Assembly (NCBI GenBank): GCA_015068645.1
Contig: SVKD01000001.1
Location: forward strand, 1 to 64,000
DNA length: 64,000 nt
Source of the DNA: Oscillospiraceae bacterium
GTDB taxonomy: Bacteria > Bacillota > Clostridia > UMGS1840
Direction of reading: 5' to 3'
In this document: positions 16,205-24,598 of the stretch, one piece after another
Numbering within the stretch: the first letter of the stretch is position 1
Layout of the letters: every line of letters begins with the position of its first letter
Notes under the pieces: generated by a model
Seen by the model: the letters and a program-made list of their open reading frames with translations, nothing else
Told to the model about the DNA's origin: nothing
The model's database searches: none
Position numbers and translations under genes: made by a program

Positions 16205-17518
16205 ATGCAAACCTTAAAAAATTTGATACAAAAAGCCGGCGTGGTTGGTGCCGGTGGAGCTGGGTTTCCCACTCACGTAAAATTGGCTGACAATATTGAA
16301 ACCATTTTAATTAATGGAACAGAATGCGAGCCTCTTTTAAAAACTGACTTTTATTTGCTGTGTGAAGAACGGGAACGATTAGAATCCGCTTTAGCCACAT
16401 TGATTGAAAAAACGGGTGCCAAAAATGGTGTAATTGGGATCAAAAAACACACAGCCGAATTACTTGGTATGAAAGAAGAAGTTACCCACGGTAATATTTC
16501 TTACCGTTTTACCGGGGATATTTATCCTTCCGGCGATGAAGTGGTATTGATTCAGGAAACTTTGGGAAAAACTGTACCGGCAGGACGTCTTCCCATTTCA
16601 GTTGGCGTTGTGGTTATGAATGTGGAAACACTTTATAATGTTGCCAATGCATTGGAAGAAACTCCTGTTACGCATAAGTATTTAACTGTTGGCGGAAAAA
16701 CCGACAAAACTTATGTAATAAAAGTTCCTGTGGGAACACCTGTTTCTCATATTTTTGAGAGCTTGAAGATTGAAGTTCCCCAAAATTGTACTGTGTTGGA
16801 TGGCGGCCCTATGATGGGGAGTATCGTGAATCCTAACACAGCAATTGTTACCAAGACAACGAAAAGTTTACTCATTATTGATGATCACACGCTTTGTATC
16901 CGTTTAAAAACCAGAAGCTTGGCTGATGCACTAAACCGTTCTTCCGGAAATTGTTGCGGATGCAGAATGTGTACCGATATGTGTCCCAGATATTTAATGG
17001 GATATCCCATTGAACCTCATAAAATTGTGCAGAGGTTATCTGCCAAAGCAACTGACACAAAAACCTTTATGGGAGCATTTTATTGCTCCAATTGCGGTGT
17101 TTGTCAGACCATTGCTTGTCCGCAGAATATTAGTCCCAACCGTTTGTTTGCACGGGTGAAAGCAGAACTTTTAAAAAACGGTGTGAAACCTGTGATGGCT
17201 GAAGAATCCAAGCCGGTTGCAGAACGGATATATCGCAGAGTTCCCTCCAAACGTTTGGTAAACAGGTTGGGTGTTTTAAAATATTATCGTGACGAATATG
17301 AATTCGTTACAATTCCTGAACCCAAACAGGTAACTATTCCCTTAAAAATGCACATTGGTGCTCCCGGGGAAGCGATTGTAAAAGCGGGAGATAGCGTAGC
17401 AGTTGGTCAGTTAATTATTAAACCCAAGGAAAATGCACTGGGTGCAAATATTCACAGTTCTGTGAACGGCACCGTATTTTCTGTAAGTGAATCCAGTATT
17501 GTGATTACCGTTTCTTAA
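16205..17518 (+). CDS. pduS: PduS: RnfC-like flavin/iron-sulfur cobalamin reductase
   Basis: The ATG at 16205 follows AGAAGGAA; a TTG 30 bases earlier has no good site. The 437-residue protein resembles PduS of Salmonella: the N-terminal Rnf/Nqo Gly-rich loop GVVGAGGAGFPTHVKL, then the flavin-binding and SLBB region, then two 4Fe-4S clusters (CCGCRMCTDMCP near residue 250 and CSNCGVCQTIACP near 294), and a C-terminal barrel-sandwich domain (PLKMHIGAPGEAIVKAGD). PduS reduces cobalamin for PduO and can pass electrons through the shell protein PduT, encoded next. The source of electrons is probably NADH. Confidence 0.93.
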   Translation: MQTLKNLIQKAGVVGAGGAGFPTHVKLADNIETILINGTECEPLLKTDFYLLCEERERLESALATLIEKTGAKNGVIGIKKHTAELLGMKEEVTHGNISYRFTGDIYPSGDEVVLIQETLGKTVPAGRLPISVGVVVMNVETLYNVANALEETPVTHKYLTVGGKTDKTYVIKVPVGTPVSHIFESLKIEVPQNCTVLDGGPMMGSIVNPNTAIVTKTTKSLLIIDDHTLCIRLKTRSLADALNRSSGNCCGCRMCTDMCPRYLMGYPIEPHKIVQRLSAKATDTKTFMGAFYCSNCGVCQTIACPQNISPNRLFARVKAELLKNGVKPVMAEESKPVAERIYRRVPSKRLVNRLGVLKYYRDEYEFVTIPEPKQVTIPLKMHIGAPGEAIVKAGDSVAVGQLIIKPKENALGANIHSSVNGTVFSVSESSIVITVS

Positions 17519-17550
17519 CGGTTTCTCTAAAAATAAGGCGGTAAATAATC

Positions 17551-18099
17551 ATGATGGTATCCATTGGAATTATTGAAGTGAGTAACATTGCAAAAGGTTA
17601 CTTCATTTGCGACAATATTTTGAAGAAAACACAAGTTTCTATGGTAATGGCACAGCCTATCTGCCCCGGTAAGTTTGTGATGATTTTTGGCGGAAGTGTG
17701 TCTTCTGTGCACTTGGCTTGTGAATACGCACAGGAAAATTTTGCCGATAAAATTTTAGATATTTCTGAATTTGGTAATATTGATGTTCGTGTATTTGATG
17801 CATTGAATGGTGCAGCAAGTGGTGAAACAAACGGTGCACTCGGCATTATCGAAACATTTTCCGTTGCATCTTGTATTTTGGCTGCGGATGCTGCCTTAAA
17901 AGCTGCTGCTGTGGAAATTTGTGAACTTCGCGTTGCAAGAGGGATGGGCGGTAAATCCTATGTGGCTTTGTCCGGAACTGTTGCAGCAGTAACTGCAGGT
18001 GTTGAAGCAGGAGCACAATCTGCCATTGATAACGGTGTGCTCAATGATACTGTTGTAATTGCATCTCCTCACGAGGATTTGTGGCAATATTTGCAATAA
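17551..18099 (+). CDS. pduT: PduT: tandem-BMC trimeric shell protein with central iron-sulfur site
   Basis: The 182-residue protein has two BMC domains: SIGIIEVSNIAKGYFICDNI at the start and ALGIIETFSVASCILAADAA from about residue 96. Such proteins form pseudohexameric trimers. Cys38 in PICPGKFVMIF matches the position of the Cys that binds a 4Fe-4S cluster at the three-fold axis of Salmonella PduT. It probably carries electrons across the shell to or from PduS, whose gene lies 32 bases upstream. It is the only BMC-T gene here; there is no PduB. Confidence 0.93.
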   Translation: MMVSIGIIEVSNIAKGYFICDNILKKTQVSMVMAQPICPGKFVMIFGGSVSSVHLACEYAQENFADKILDISEFGNIDVRVFDALNGAASGETNGALGIIETFSVASCILAADAALKAAAVEICELRVARGMGGKSYVALSGTVAAVTAGVEAGAQSAIDNGVLNDTVVIASPHEDLWQYLQ

Positions 18100-18111
18100 G
18101 AATTTTGAAAT

Positions 18112-18152
18112 TAGGCTTTAAAATGATAGTTGTTCTTTTAAGGCCTATTTCC
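18112..18152 (+). terminator. Probable terminator or attenuator between pduT and the regulator gene
   Basis: TAGGCTTTAAAA pairs with TTTTAAGGCCTA (12 pairs, one wobble) around a loop of about 12 bases. The tail TTTCCTT is a weak T-run, so termination may be partial, letting some transcripts reach deoR and rhaB. Confidence 0.6.
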
Positions 18153-18189
18153 TTATCATAAACTATTTGTGAGATACGGAGGTGTTCTT

Positions 18190-18948
18190 TTGTTTGCATT
18201 AGAACGAAGAAAACGCATCTTAGAACTTTTGAATCAAAACGGCAGTGTTTTGGTAAATGATCTGGCACGTGATTTGGAGGTTACAGTAGAAACAATCCGT
18301 CGTGACTTGGAAAAATTAGAGCAGATGGAGCAGTTGACTCGTACTCATGGGGGAGCAGTTCCGTATGAAGAAGCCACACTGGATTTATCATTGGAAAAAC
18401 GCCGAGGTTTAAATATTGAAGGGAAAATTGCTATTGCAAAAAAAGCGGTAAATCATATTCGTCCCGGCGATACTATTTTTTTGGACGGTTCCACTACGTC
18501 TTATTACTTATCCAAACAGTTAAAAGATATGAAAAATATCACAGTAATCACCAATAACCTTCAGATTTTAGAAGAATTATCCAACTGCGAAAAAATCAAA
18601 GTAATTTCTACCGGTGGTGTACTGGATGTGAATAACCAGTCTTTTGTTGGTGAGGTTGCCGTGGATAATATCAATAAAAACTTTTGTGCCAACAAAATGT
18701 TTTTCAGCAGTAAAGGGATGACCATGGAGCAGGGTGTTTTAGAATCCAATGACGTGGAATTTCAGATTAAACGGGCAATGCTTAATAATGCTATGAATAA
18801 ATTCTTGCTGTTGGATAAATCCAAATTTGAAAAAGTTGGTTTCATTAAGCTCAGCAATTTTTCAGAAATTGATATGTTATTTACCGATGAAGAATTATCT
18901 GATGATTGGAAAAAAGTATTTAAAAAACATAAAGTGACCGTAGAATAA
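18190..18948 (+). CDS. DeoR-family transcriptional regulator of the BMC operon
   Basis: It starts at TTG 18190, six bases after ACGGAGGTG. The 252-residue protein has an N-terminal winged helix-turn-helix of the DeoR type (RRKRILELLNQNGSVLVNDLA, then TVETIRRDLEKLEQ, and THGGAV) and a C-terminal sugar-phosphate sensor domain (FLDGSTTSYYLSKQL, VITNNLQILEEL, STGGVLD). DeoR regulators usually repress until a phosphorylated sugar binds. Lying between the BMC genes and rhaB, it is likely to sense rhamnulose-1-phosphate, lactaldehyde or a related intermediate and act at the promoter at 3931. The ligand is inferred. Confidence 0.9.
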   Translation: MFALERRKRILELLNQNGSVLVNDLARDLEVTVETIRRDLEKLEQMEQLTRTHGGAVPYEEATLDLSLEKRRGLNIEGKIAIAKKAVNHIRPGDTIFLDGSTTSYYLSKQLKDMKNITVITNNLQILEELSNCEKIKVISTGGVLDVNNQSFVGEVAVDNINKNFCANKMFFSSKGMTMEQGVLESNDVEFQIKRAMLNNAMNKFLLLDKSKFEKVGFIKLSNFSEIDMLFTDEELSDDWKKVFKKHKVTVE

Positions 18949-18980
18949 ATTGTAAAAATAAACAATAGGAGGAATTTGCT

Positions 18981-20450
18981 ATGAGTAAAAATGTGTTAGC
19001 ATTCGATTTTGGTGCTTCTAGCGGAAGAGCCATTATCGGTAGCTATGATGACAATAAAATTTCACTAAAAGAAGTACACCGTTTCCCAAATGATCCCGTT
19101 TATGTTGGCGGAACCTTGTATTGGGACGTACTCCGTTTGCTGTTTGAAATCAAACAGGGGATTTTAGCAGCACATCATAACGGCGGTTTTGACAGCATCG
19201 GTATTGATACCTGGGGTGTTGATTTCGGTTTAATCGATAAAGACGGAAGACTTTTGGAAAATCCTGTTCACTATCGTGATTCCAGAACCGACACCATTAT
19301 GGAAGAAGTATTCCAGATTGTTCCTAAAGAAGAAATTTATCAGAAAACCGGAACTCAGTTTATGAATTTCAATACTATCTTCCAGCTGTATTATTTAGCA
19401 AAATACAGAAAAGATTTATTGGATCGTGCAGACTGTTTCTTATTGTTCCCTGATTTATTGGCATACTTTTTAACCGGTGAAAAGACCGTGGAATATACCC
19501 ACGCTTCCACCACTCAGCTGATCAATGCCGAAACCAGAGAATGGGATTTTGATTTGATTGATAAGTTGGGTATTCCCAGACGTTTATTCCCGCAAATTGT
19601 TAAACCGGGCACCCAAAAAGGAATGCTTTCCAAAGAAATTTGCGATGAATTGGGTGTACCTTCTGTACCTGTTTGTGCAGTAGGCTCCCACGATACCGCT
19701 TCTGCAGTTATGGCAGTTCCTTCTGAAAAAGAAGATTTCATTTATATCAGTTGTGGTACTTGGTCCTTATTTGGTACCGAATCAAAACAGCCTTATATCA
19801 ATGAAAAATCTCAGAAATATAATTTGACCAATGAAGGCGGATACAACGATACCATCCGTTTCTTAAAAAATATTATGGGTCTATGGCTCATTCAGGAATC
19901 CAGACGTCAGTGGATTCGGGAAGGTTTTGCCGTAACTTATGGAGACTTAGAAAAAGAAGCGTTGGCAGAAGAAGCATTCAAATGCTTTATTGATTCTGAT
20001 TATCCTAAATTCGGTAAACCCGGTAACCTGCCTCAGTATATCAAAGATTACTGCAAAGATACCAACCAGTATGTTCCTGAAAGACGCGGGGAAGTAATGC
20101 GTTGTATCTATGAAAGCTTAGCATTAAAATATCGTTATGCGTTTGAAAATATTCAGGATGTTACCGGCAAAAAATATGAAGTAATTCATATTGTTGGTGG
20201 CGGTACCAAAGATAATCTGCTTTGCCAAATGACCGCAAATTCCTGTGGCGTTGATGTTGTAGCAGGTCCTATCGAAGCAACTGCATTGGGGAATGTGGCA
20301 GCACAGTTGATTGCAGGTGGTGATATCAAAGATTTAAAAGAAGCACGTCAGATTATCAAAAATTCTGAAACTACCACAACATATTCTCCCAAAGATGTGA
20401 AAGTTTGGGAAAAAGCATATCAGGAATTTTTAAAATTAGATATTCATTAA
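18981..20450 (+). CDS. rhaB: L-rhamnulokinase RhaB
   Basis: A 489-residue FGGY-family sugar kinase of the expected length. The start, VLAFDFGASSGRAIIGSY, and EVHRFPNDPVYVGGTLYWDV are typical of RhaB; IDTWGVDFGLID, SHDTASAVMAVP and the late VGGGTKDNLLCQMTANS are also conserved. It phosphorylates L-rhamnulose to rhamnulose-1-phosphate, the substrate of the aldolase at 4004. The gene has GGAGGAATTTGCT upstream of ATG and ends at a strong terminator. The isomerase (RhaA) and a transporter needed before it are not in this window. Confidence 0.93.
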   Translation: MSKNVLAFDFGASSGRAIIGSYDDNKISLKEVHRFPNDPVYVGGTLYWDVLRLLFEIKQGILAAHHNGGFDSIGIDTWGVDFGLIDKDGRLLENPVHYRDSRTDTIMEEVFQIVPKEEIYQKTGTQFMNFNTIFQLYYLAKYRKDLLDRADCFLLFPDLLAYFLTGEKTVEYTHASTTQLINAETREWDFDLIDKLGIPRRLFPQIVKPGTQKGMLSKEICDELGVPSVPVCAVGSHDTASAVMAVPSEKEDFIYISCGTWSLFGTESKQPYINEKSQKYNLTNEGGYNDTIRFLKNIMGLWLIQESRRQWIREGFAVTYGDLEKEALAEEAFKCFIDSDYPKFGKPGNLPQYIKDYCKDTNQYVPERRGEVMRCIYESLALKYRYAFENIQDVTGKKYEVIHIVGGGTKDNLLCQMTANSCGVDVVAGPIEATALGNVAAQLIAGGDIKDLKEARQIIKNSETTTTYSPKDVKVWEKAYQEFLKLDIH

Positions 20451-20455
20451 TTAAT

Positions 20456-20499
20456 AAAAAAAATCCATTTACTGTTTTTCAGTAAATGGATTTTTTTTT
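20456..20499 (+). terminator. Terminator of the BMC-rhaB operon
   Basis: AAAATCCATTTACTG pairs with CAGTAAATGGATTTT around TTTTT, followed by a run of nine T. It marks the end of the operon and abuts the palindromic repeat at 20491. Confidence 0.92.
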
Positions 20500-20572
20500 A
20501 TTGTGAATACAACAAGGTTCCGGGGCACCCGACCGCAATCTTTGATTGCGTCATCGGGTCGGGTTCTTATTT
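20491..20572. repeat. 82-nt palindromic intergenic repeat, copy 1
   Basis: The sequence from the terminator T-run through the end of the HAD gene is identical to 62272-62353 except for one base (C at 20528, T at 62309). It contains CCCGACC (20528) pairing with GGTCGGG (20557) and, inside, GCAATC pairing with GATTGC around TTT, with a 7-base bulge. It overlaps the last codons and stop of the minus-strand HAD gene. Both copies follow a + strand terminator in a convergent gene pair, like REP-type elements. Confidence 0.85.
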
Positions 20573-21238
20573 CAAAAGTACTTCTTCGAATGAATCTATG
20601 TATGCATCTGCAAGCAGATTAATGGATTTCTTGTCGCTTTTTGCACATTCATCAAATATTGCTACAACGGGGAAGCCGCCGTTTTTTGCCGAAATAATTG
20701 AAAAATATGCATCTTCAAATACTACGGTATTCGTTAAGTTTCCGCCCATACGTTGCATCGCTTCCAAATAAATGTCGGGAGTTTCTTTTGTTTTGCCGAT
20801 ATCAGAGCAGGTAATGACAAATTCTAAATAGGGGAGAACCCCGGTTCGTTTCAGGGCTGCTTCTGTAAGATGTCTTTCAGATGCAGTTGCTACACACATT
20901 TTAATGTTTTTGGATTTTAATAATTTTAGAAAATCCATCACGCCAGGTTTTAGGGGAGCTTCTTCTTCGTATCCTTTTTTTACTGTATCTGTAAAAATTT
21001 GCAGAAGTTCTTCGGCACTTATTTTTAAGGGGAAATGCTCTTTGATATAGTGAGAAGACTGGGTTAGTGTCATTGTTTTAAATCGTCTGTTTGTTTCTTC
21101 GTCAGGAATGATATCCAAAGATTTCAAAACAGTCTCACCAAGATTTACCCAGATTGGCATAGAATCTAAGAGAGTTCCGTCCATATCAAAAATGGCATAT
21201 TCCATTTTATCCAGTAGTTGTGAAAGTTTGCTGTTCAT
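20567..21238 (-). CDS. HAD-family phosphatase (beta-phosphoglucomutase-like)
   Basis: A 223-residue HAD hydrolase of subfamily I: motif I FDMDGTLLDSMPIW at residue 18, motif II as VATASERHLTEAAL, and the acidic motif VFEDAYFS near 175. A helical cap lies between motif I and II, as in phosphoglucomutase-like and general sugar-phosphate phosphatases. The substrate cannot be told. The 3' end lies inside the 82-nt repeat, which supplies the stop codon. It is convergent with rhaB and not obviously part of the BMC pathway. Confidence 0.85.
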   Translation of the reverse strand: MNSKLSQLLDKMEYAIFDMDGTLLDSMPIWVNLGETVLKSLDIIPDEETNRRFKTMTLTQSSHYIKEHFPLKISAEELLQIFTDTVKKGYEEEAPLKPGVMDFLKLLKSKNIKMCVATASERHLTEAALKRTGVLPYLEFVITCSDIGKTKETPDIYLEAMQRMGGNLTNTVVFEDAYFSIISAKNGGFPVVAIFDECAKSDKKSINLLADAYIDSFEEVLLK

Positions 21239-21270
21239 AAAAAGAGAGACCTTTCAAAATTTAATTAGAA

Positions 21271-21303
21271 GAAAAAGGATATACAGCGTATACCCTTTTT
21301 ATT
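21271..21303 (-). terminator. Terminator of the amino acid ABC operon
   Basis: On the minus strand AAAAAGGGTATAC pairs with GTATATCCTTTTT around GCT and is followed by a T-rich tail. It lies directly after the stop of the ATPase gene at 21305. Confidence 0.75.
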
Positions 21304-21304
21304 T

Positions 21305-22051
21305 TTAAGTATGATAGCTTTGTAAGAACGCATGTAAACGTTCGCTTTTCGGATGATCAAACACTTCTTCGGGAGTACCTTGTTCTACAATAATTCCGTT
21401 ATCAATAAAAATCACTTTATCAGAAACATCTCTTGCAAATGCCATTTCGTGGGTAACAATTACCATCGTTGTTTTTTGGTCAGCCAGTTGTTTGATTACC
21501 TTAAGCACCTCTCCGGTTAATTCAGGGTCTAATGCAGAAGTGGGTTCATCAAAACAGAGAATATCGGGATTTAATGCTAACGCTCTGGCAATGGCAACAC
21601 GTTGCTGTTGACCACCGGAAAGCTCGCAAGGATAATTGTTAATTTTGTTGGATAAACCTACTTTTGCAAGTAAATCTTTTGCCTTTTTTTCAATGTTTTC
21701 CGGAGTATCCACTTTTAAAAGATTGGGCGCTAATGTAACATTTTTTAGTACTGTATATTGCGGAAACAAGTTGAAGGATTGGAAAACCAACCCGAAATGA
21801 AGTCTCATTTCGCGGATATACTGTTCTTTCATTTTATCTTTTTGTTCGCCATCATAAATCACTTTTCCATTGACGGAAATTGTTCCTTTTTCTGCAAATT
21901 CTAAAAAATTCAAGCAACGTAAAAGAGTAGTTTTACCGCCGCCGGAAGAACCGATAATGGAGAGTACCTCACCTTTTTTGATGGAGAAATTTACGCCTTT
22001 TAATACTTCGGTTTTGCCAAAGCTTTTCATAAGATTTTTAACTTCTAACAT
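21305..22051 (-). CDS. Polar amino acid ABC transporter ATP-binding protein
   Basis: A 248-residue GlnQ/HisP-type ATPase: Walker [16 protein letters not shown] at residue 33, Q-loop [12 protein letters not shown], signature [16 protein letters not shown], Walker [15 protein letters not shown], and the switch [13 protein letters not shown]. It energises import by the permease and binding protein encoded just upstream on the same strand. Its ribosome site, GAGGTAA, overlaps the 3' end of the permease gene, showing coupling. Confidence 0.94.
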   Translation of the reverse strand: MLEVKNLMKSFGKTEVLKGVNFSIKKGEVLSIIGSSGGGKTTLLRCLNFLEFAEKGTISVNGKVIYDGEQKDKMKEQYIREMRLHFGLVFQSFNLFPQYTVLKNVTLAPNLLKVDTPENIEKKAKDLLAKVGLSNKINNYPCELSGGQQQRVAIARALALNPDILCFDEPTSALDPELTGEVLKVIKQLADQKTTMVIVTHEMAFARDVSDKVIFIDNGIIVEQGTPEEVFDHPKSERLHAFLQSYHT

Positions 22052-22066
22052 AGTGGATTTACCTCG

Positions 22067-22714
22067 TTACACTTTATAATAGCTGAGTTTCTTTTCGATG
22101 TATCCGAAGAGTAGGGTTAAAATACCGCAGAATGCGAGATAAAATGCACCGGAGTAGAACAGGGGCCAAAGAATATGTTCGCTGTTCATCATTCGTTTTG
22201 CATTCCAAGTGATTTCATAAATCATGATGGTGTTGGCAAGAGAAGTGTCTTTTACCAATGTTAAAAATTCGTTGCTCATAGGAGCAATAATTCTCTTTAC
22301 CACTTGCATTAAAATAATCTTGAAAAATACCTGTCGCTTAGTGAGACCGAGAACAGCACCTGCTTCGTATTGTCCTTTGGGAATACTTTCAATACTGCCA
22401 CGGAAAATTTCTGCGAAATAGCAAGAATAATTGAGAACAAAGGCAAATATTACCGCAGTAAACATATCGGTTCCTTTGATTCCCATTAAACCGGGACCAA
22501 ATCCGAATGCAATAAGTTGAAGCATCAACGGAGTTCCACGTATAATCCAAATCAAAGTTTTCACAGGATATTTAATCAGTTTTGATTTACTCATGGAACC
22601 GAATGAAATAATCAGCCCTAAGGGTAACGCCATAACCAGTGTTAATCCGAAAATTTTAAATGTTGTTACAAAGCCTTCCAAAAGGCTTTTTGTAACCTTT
22701 AAAAAAAGTTGCAT
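22067..22714 (-). CDS. Polar amino acid ABC transporter permease
   Basis: The start is ATG 22714, preceded on the minus strand by TGAGGTTACT; an upstream frame extension has no ribosome site. The 215-residue protein has about five membrane segments and the family motif LIWIIRGTPLMLQLIAFGFG and the EAA loop YEAGAVLGLTKRQVFFKIIL. One such permease usually dimerises in a GlnHPQ-type importer. It lies between the binding-protein and ATPase genes. Confidence 0.93.
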   Translation of the reverse strand: MQLFLKVTKSLLEGFVTTFKIFGLTLVMALPLGLIISFGSMSKSKLIKYPVKTLIWIIRGTPLMLQLIAFGFGPGLMGIKGTDMFTAVIFAFVLNYSCYFAEIFRGSIESIPKGQYEAGAVLGLTKRQVFFKIILMQVVKRIIAPMSNEFLTLVKDTSLANTIMIYEITWNAKRMMNSEHILWPLFYSGAFYLAFCGILTLLFGYIEKKLSYYKV

Positions 22715-22802
22715 AGTAACCTCATAATGATTGAAAAAGGGTTGTTGCAAAAGAGAATAGCTTCATTTTACCACAACCCTTTTTATATTTTGTCTTTTAA
22801 AA

Positions 22803-23582
22803 TTAGAACGCTAAGTTCAGATTGTATTTTTCAGCTAAAGCGGTTAAAGTACCGTCTTCGTATAATTCAGAAATTGCAGTGTTAACAGATTCCTGAAGTT
22901 CGGTATCATCCAGTCTGAAACCAATGCCGTATTCTTCGGTGGTCAGTTCGAGACCATATGCATAGTCTTCGTAGCTGGTTCCTTCTGCGGTGGATGCTTT
23001 AGCCATAGTGATATCGATAACACAAGCATCAGCCTGACCTGCTGCAACAGCCATTAAAGCATCAGTCTGCACATTTACAGGATTGTAGTTTTCGTCTAAA
23101 CCATTGGTTTTGATTGCTTCTTCACCTGCAGAGCCTGCTTCAGCGGTAAAGGTTAATCCTTTTAAGCTTTCCACAGTGGTGTAATCTTCGATTTTATCTT
23201 TTGCCATTACAACAACCTGCGCATTTTTTACGTAAGGAGTAGAAACTAAACAGTTGGTTTTTACTTCATCAGAAATAGTCATACCGTTCCAGATACAGTC
23301 AATCTGGTCAGAATCTAAGGTCACAAATTTAGTGTCCCAGTTGATTTCAACAAATTCGGGAGTTTTGTTCAGTTTTTTACAAACAGCTTCCGCAAATTCA
23401 GTGTCAAAACCGGTTAAGTTACCATTTTCATCTAAATAGTTCATGGGTTCATAGATGGTGTAGCCGATAACTAAAGTGTCATCGGAGTCGGTTTTGGATT
23501 CATTAGTAGTAGCTTTCTGGCAGCCGGTGAAGAGTAATAACATACAAAGAACCAGTGCCATCAGTTGCATAAGTTTTTTCAT
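22803..23582 (-). CDS. Polar amino acid ABC transporter substrate-binding lipoprotein
   Basis: A 259-residue protein with a lipoprotein signal (basic MKK, a hydrophobic core, lipobox LFTGC with Cys21) and a periplasmic-binding-protein type 3 domain: TIYEPMNYLDENGNLTGFD, FVEINWDTKFVTLDSDQIDC, and IWNGMTISDEV. It captures an amino acid outside the cell for the permease-ATPase pair downstream. The amino acid cannot be told, but cystine-, glutamine- and arginine-type binders share this form. A good promoter lies about 65 bases upstream. Confidence 0.93.
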   Translation of the reverse strand: MKKLMQLMALVLCMLLLFTGCQKATTNESKTDSDDTLVIGYTIYEPMNYLDENGNLTGFDTEFAEAVCKKLNKTPEFVEINWDTKFVTLDSDQIDCIWNGMTISDEVKTNCLVSTPYVKNAQVVVMAKDKIEDYTTVESLKGLTFTAEAGSAGEEAIKTNGLDENYNPVNVQTDALMAVAAGQADACVIDITMAKASTAEGTSYEDYAYGLELTTEEYGIGFRLDDTELQESVNTAISELYEDGTLTALAEKYNLNLAF

Positions 23583-23647
23583 TTTGAAAAATCTCCTTTG
23601 AAATAAAAATAATATAAAAAATTTTATTTACATAAATATGCCTAATT

Positions 23648-23676
23648 ATTCTAGCATATTCTTTAAAAAAAATCAA
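23648..23676 (-). promoter_or_regulatory. Promoter of the amino acid ABC operon
   Basis: On the minus strand, TTGATT (23671-23676) and TAGAAT (23648-23653) are spaced 17 bases apart, with TATGC before the -10 resembling an extended -10. Confidence 0.7.
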
Positions 23677-23712
23677 CTGTTAATTTGCATTTTTATAAAT
23701 TTTTATCGTAAT

Positions 23713-23741
23713 TTGACAAATTTAAGCAGGTATGATATAAT
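23713..23741 (+). promoter_or_regulatory. Promoter of trmK
   Basis: TTGACA (23713-23718) and TATAAT (23736-23741) with 17-base spacing. The -10 box ends directly before an ATG at 23742, which therefore cannot be translated from this promoter; this fixes the trmK start at 23781. Confidence 0.85.
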
Positions 23742-23780
23742 ATGTTAAATGAAAATGAGAATATTTTGGAGATTATAAAT

Positions 23781-24449
23781 ATGCAAATTCCGATTACTGA
23801 GCGTTTAAAAACTGTGGCTGAAATGATAGGGGAGACTGATGTACTTTGCGATATCGGCTGTGATCATGGTTATCTTCCCATCTATTTATTGCAGCAAAAT
23901 AAAATAAAAAAGGCTTATGCGTGCGATTTGCGAGATGGTCCATTAAAAACCGCATTGAAAAATATTGCTGCTTTTCATATGAAAGATATGATCCAAACTA
24001 TAAAAAGCGACGGTTTGAAAGAATTAGGCGGCATTGATTTTGATGTCATTTCTATTTGCGGAATGGGCGGTCGTTTGATTGCGGAAATATTGGAAGCTTC
24101 ATTGGAGATAGCAAAGCGTGCAAAGTATATGGTGTTACAGCCGCAAAGCGAAATTCCCGTACTAAGAAAGTTTTTGGCAGAAAACGGATTTTTGATTACG
24201 GAAGAGAGAATTGCCGTGGAAGACAGACGGTTTTATGTGATAATGTCTGTTTCCAAAGGGGTTGAACCAAATTCCGATGAAATGAGTTTGCTGCTCGGTA
24301 GAAAACTGTTGGAAAGCAATGACAGCTTTATTCAGCAATATTTGAAAAGAGAGTTGGCTCGTTTTCAAAAGATCTTGGAAGCTCGTGGTGGCGAAAACCA
24401 GGATCCGCAGCTTTGCAAAGCAATTACAGAACTGAAAAAATATGTATAA
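23781..24449 (+). CDS. trmK: tRNA (adenine-22-N1) methyltransferase TrmK
   Basis: Start chosen at ATG 23781 (MQIPITERLKTV) because the promoter excludes the ATG at 23742, and TTGGAG lies 9 bases upstream. The 222-residue protein has a Rossmann SAM-binding motif (LCDIGCDHGYLPIYLL) and the family-specific SICGMGGRLIAEIL and VLQPQSE. TrmK methylates A22 of tRNAs in Gram-positive bacteria. In many Firmicutes its partner gene is a Nif3-like protein; here the next gene is a CdaR/PucR-type regulator with its own promoter. Confidence 0.92.
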   Translation: MQIPITERLKTVAEMIGETDVLCDIGCDHGYLPIYLLQQNKIKKAYACDLRDGPLKTALKNIAAFHMKDMIQTIKSDGLKELGGIDFDVISICGMGGRLIAEILEASLEIAKRAKYMVLQPQSEIPVLRKFLAENGFLITEERIAVEDRRFYVIMSVSKGVEPNSDEMSLLLGRKLLESNDSFIQQYLKRELARFQKILEARGGENQDPQLCKAITELKKYV

Positions 24450-24484
24450 ATTCATATAAAATTACAAATAAATGTAAAAAATAC

Positions 24485-24513
24485 TTGAAATCTTCACATT
24501 TTTATGTTATGAT
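24485..24513 (+). promoter_or_regulatory. Promoter of the PucR-type regulator and probably ftsEX
   Basis: TTGAAA (24485-24490) and TATGAT (24508-24513) are spaced 17 bases apart, about 85 bases before the regulator start. Confidence 0.6.
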
Positions 24514-24598
24514 AATATGTGAAATATTATTGGAAAGTATGTACGGGTTCTTAATTTGTTTAAAACACGTACAATCAAACACAGTAAGGTGGTACAGT

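Noticed and set aside
23742-23780. Upstream ATG for trmK adding 13 residues.
   Set aside because: It directly follows the -10 box, so it would not be in the transcript; a well-spaced ribosome site serves the ATG at 23781.
24413-24598. N-terminal extension of the PucR-type regulator.
   Set aside because: It overlaps the end of trmK and covers the predicted promoter; the ATG at 24599 has a clear ribosome site.
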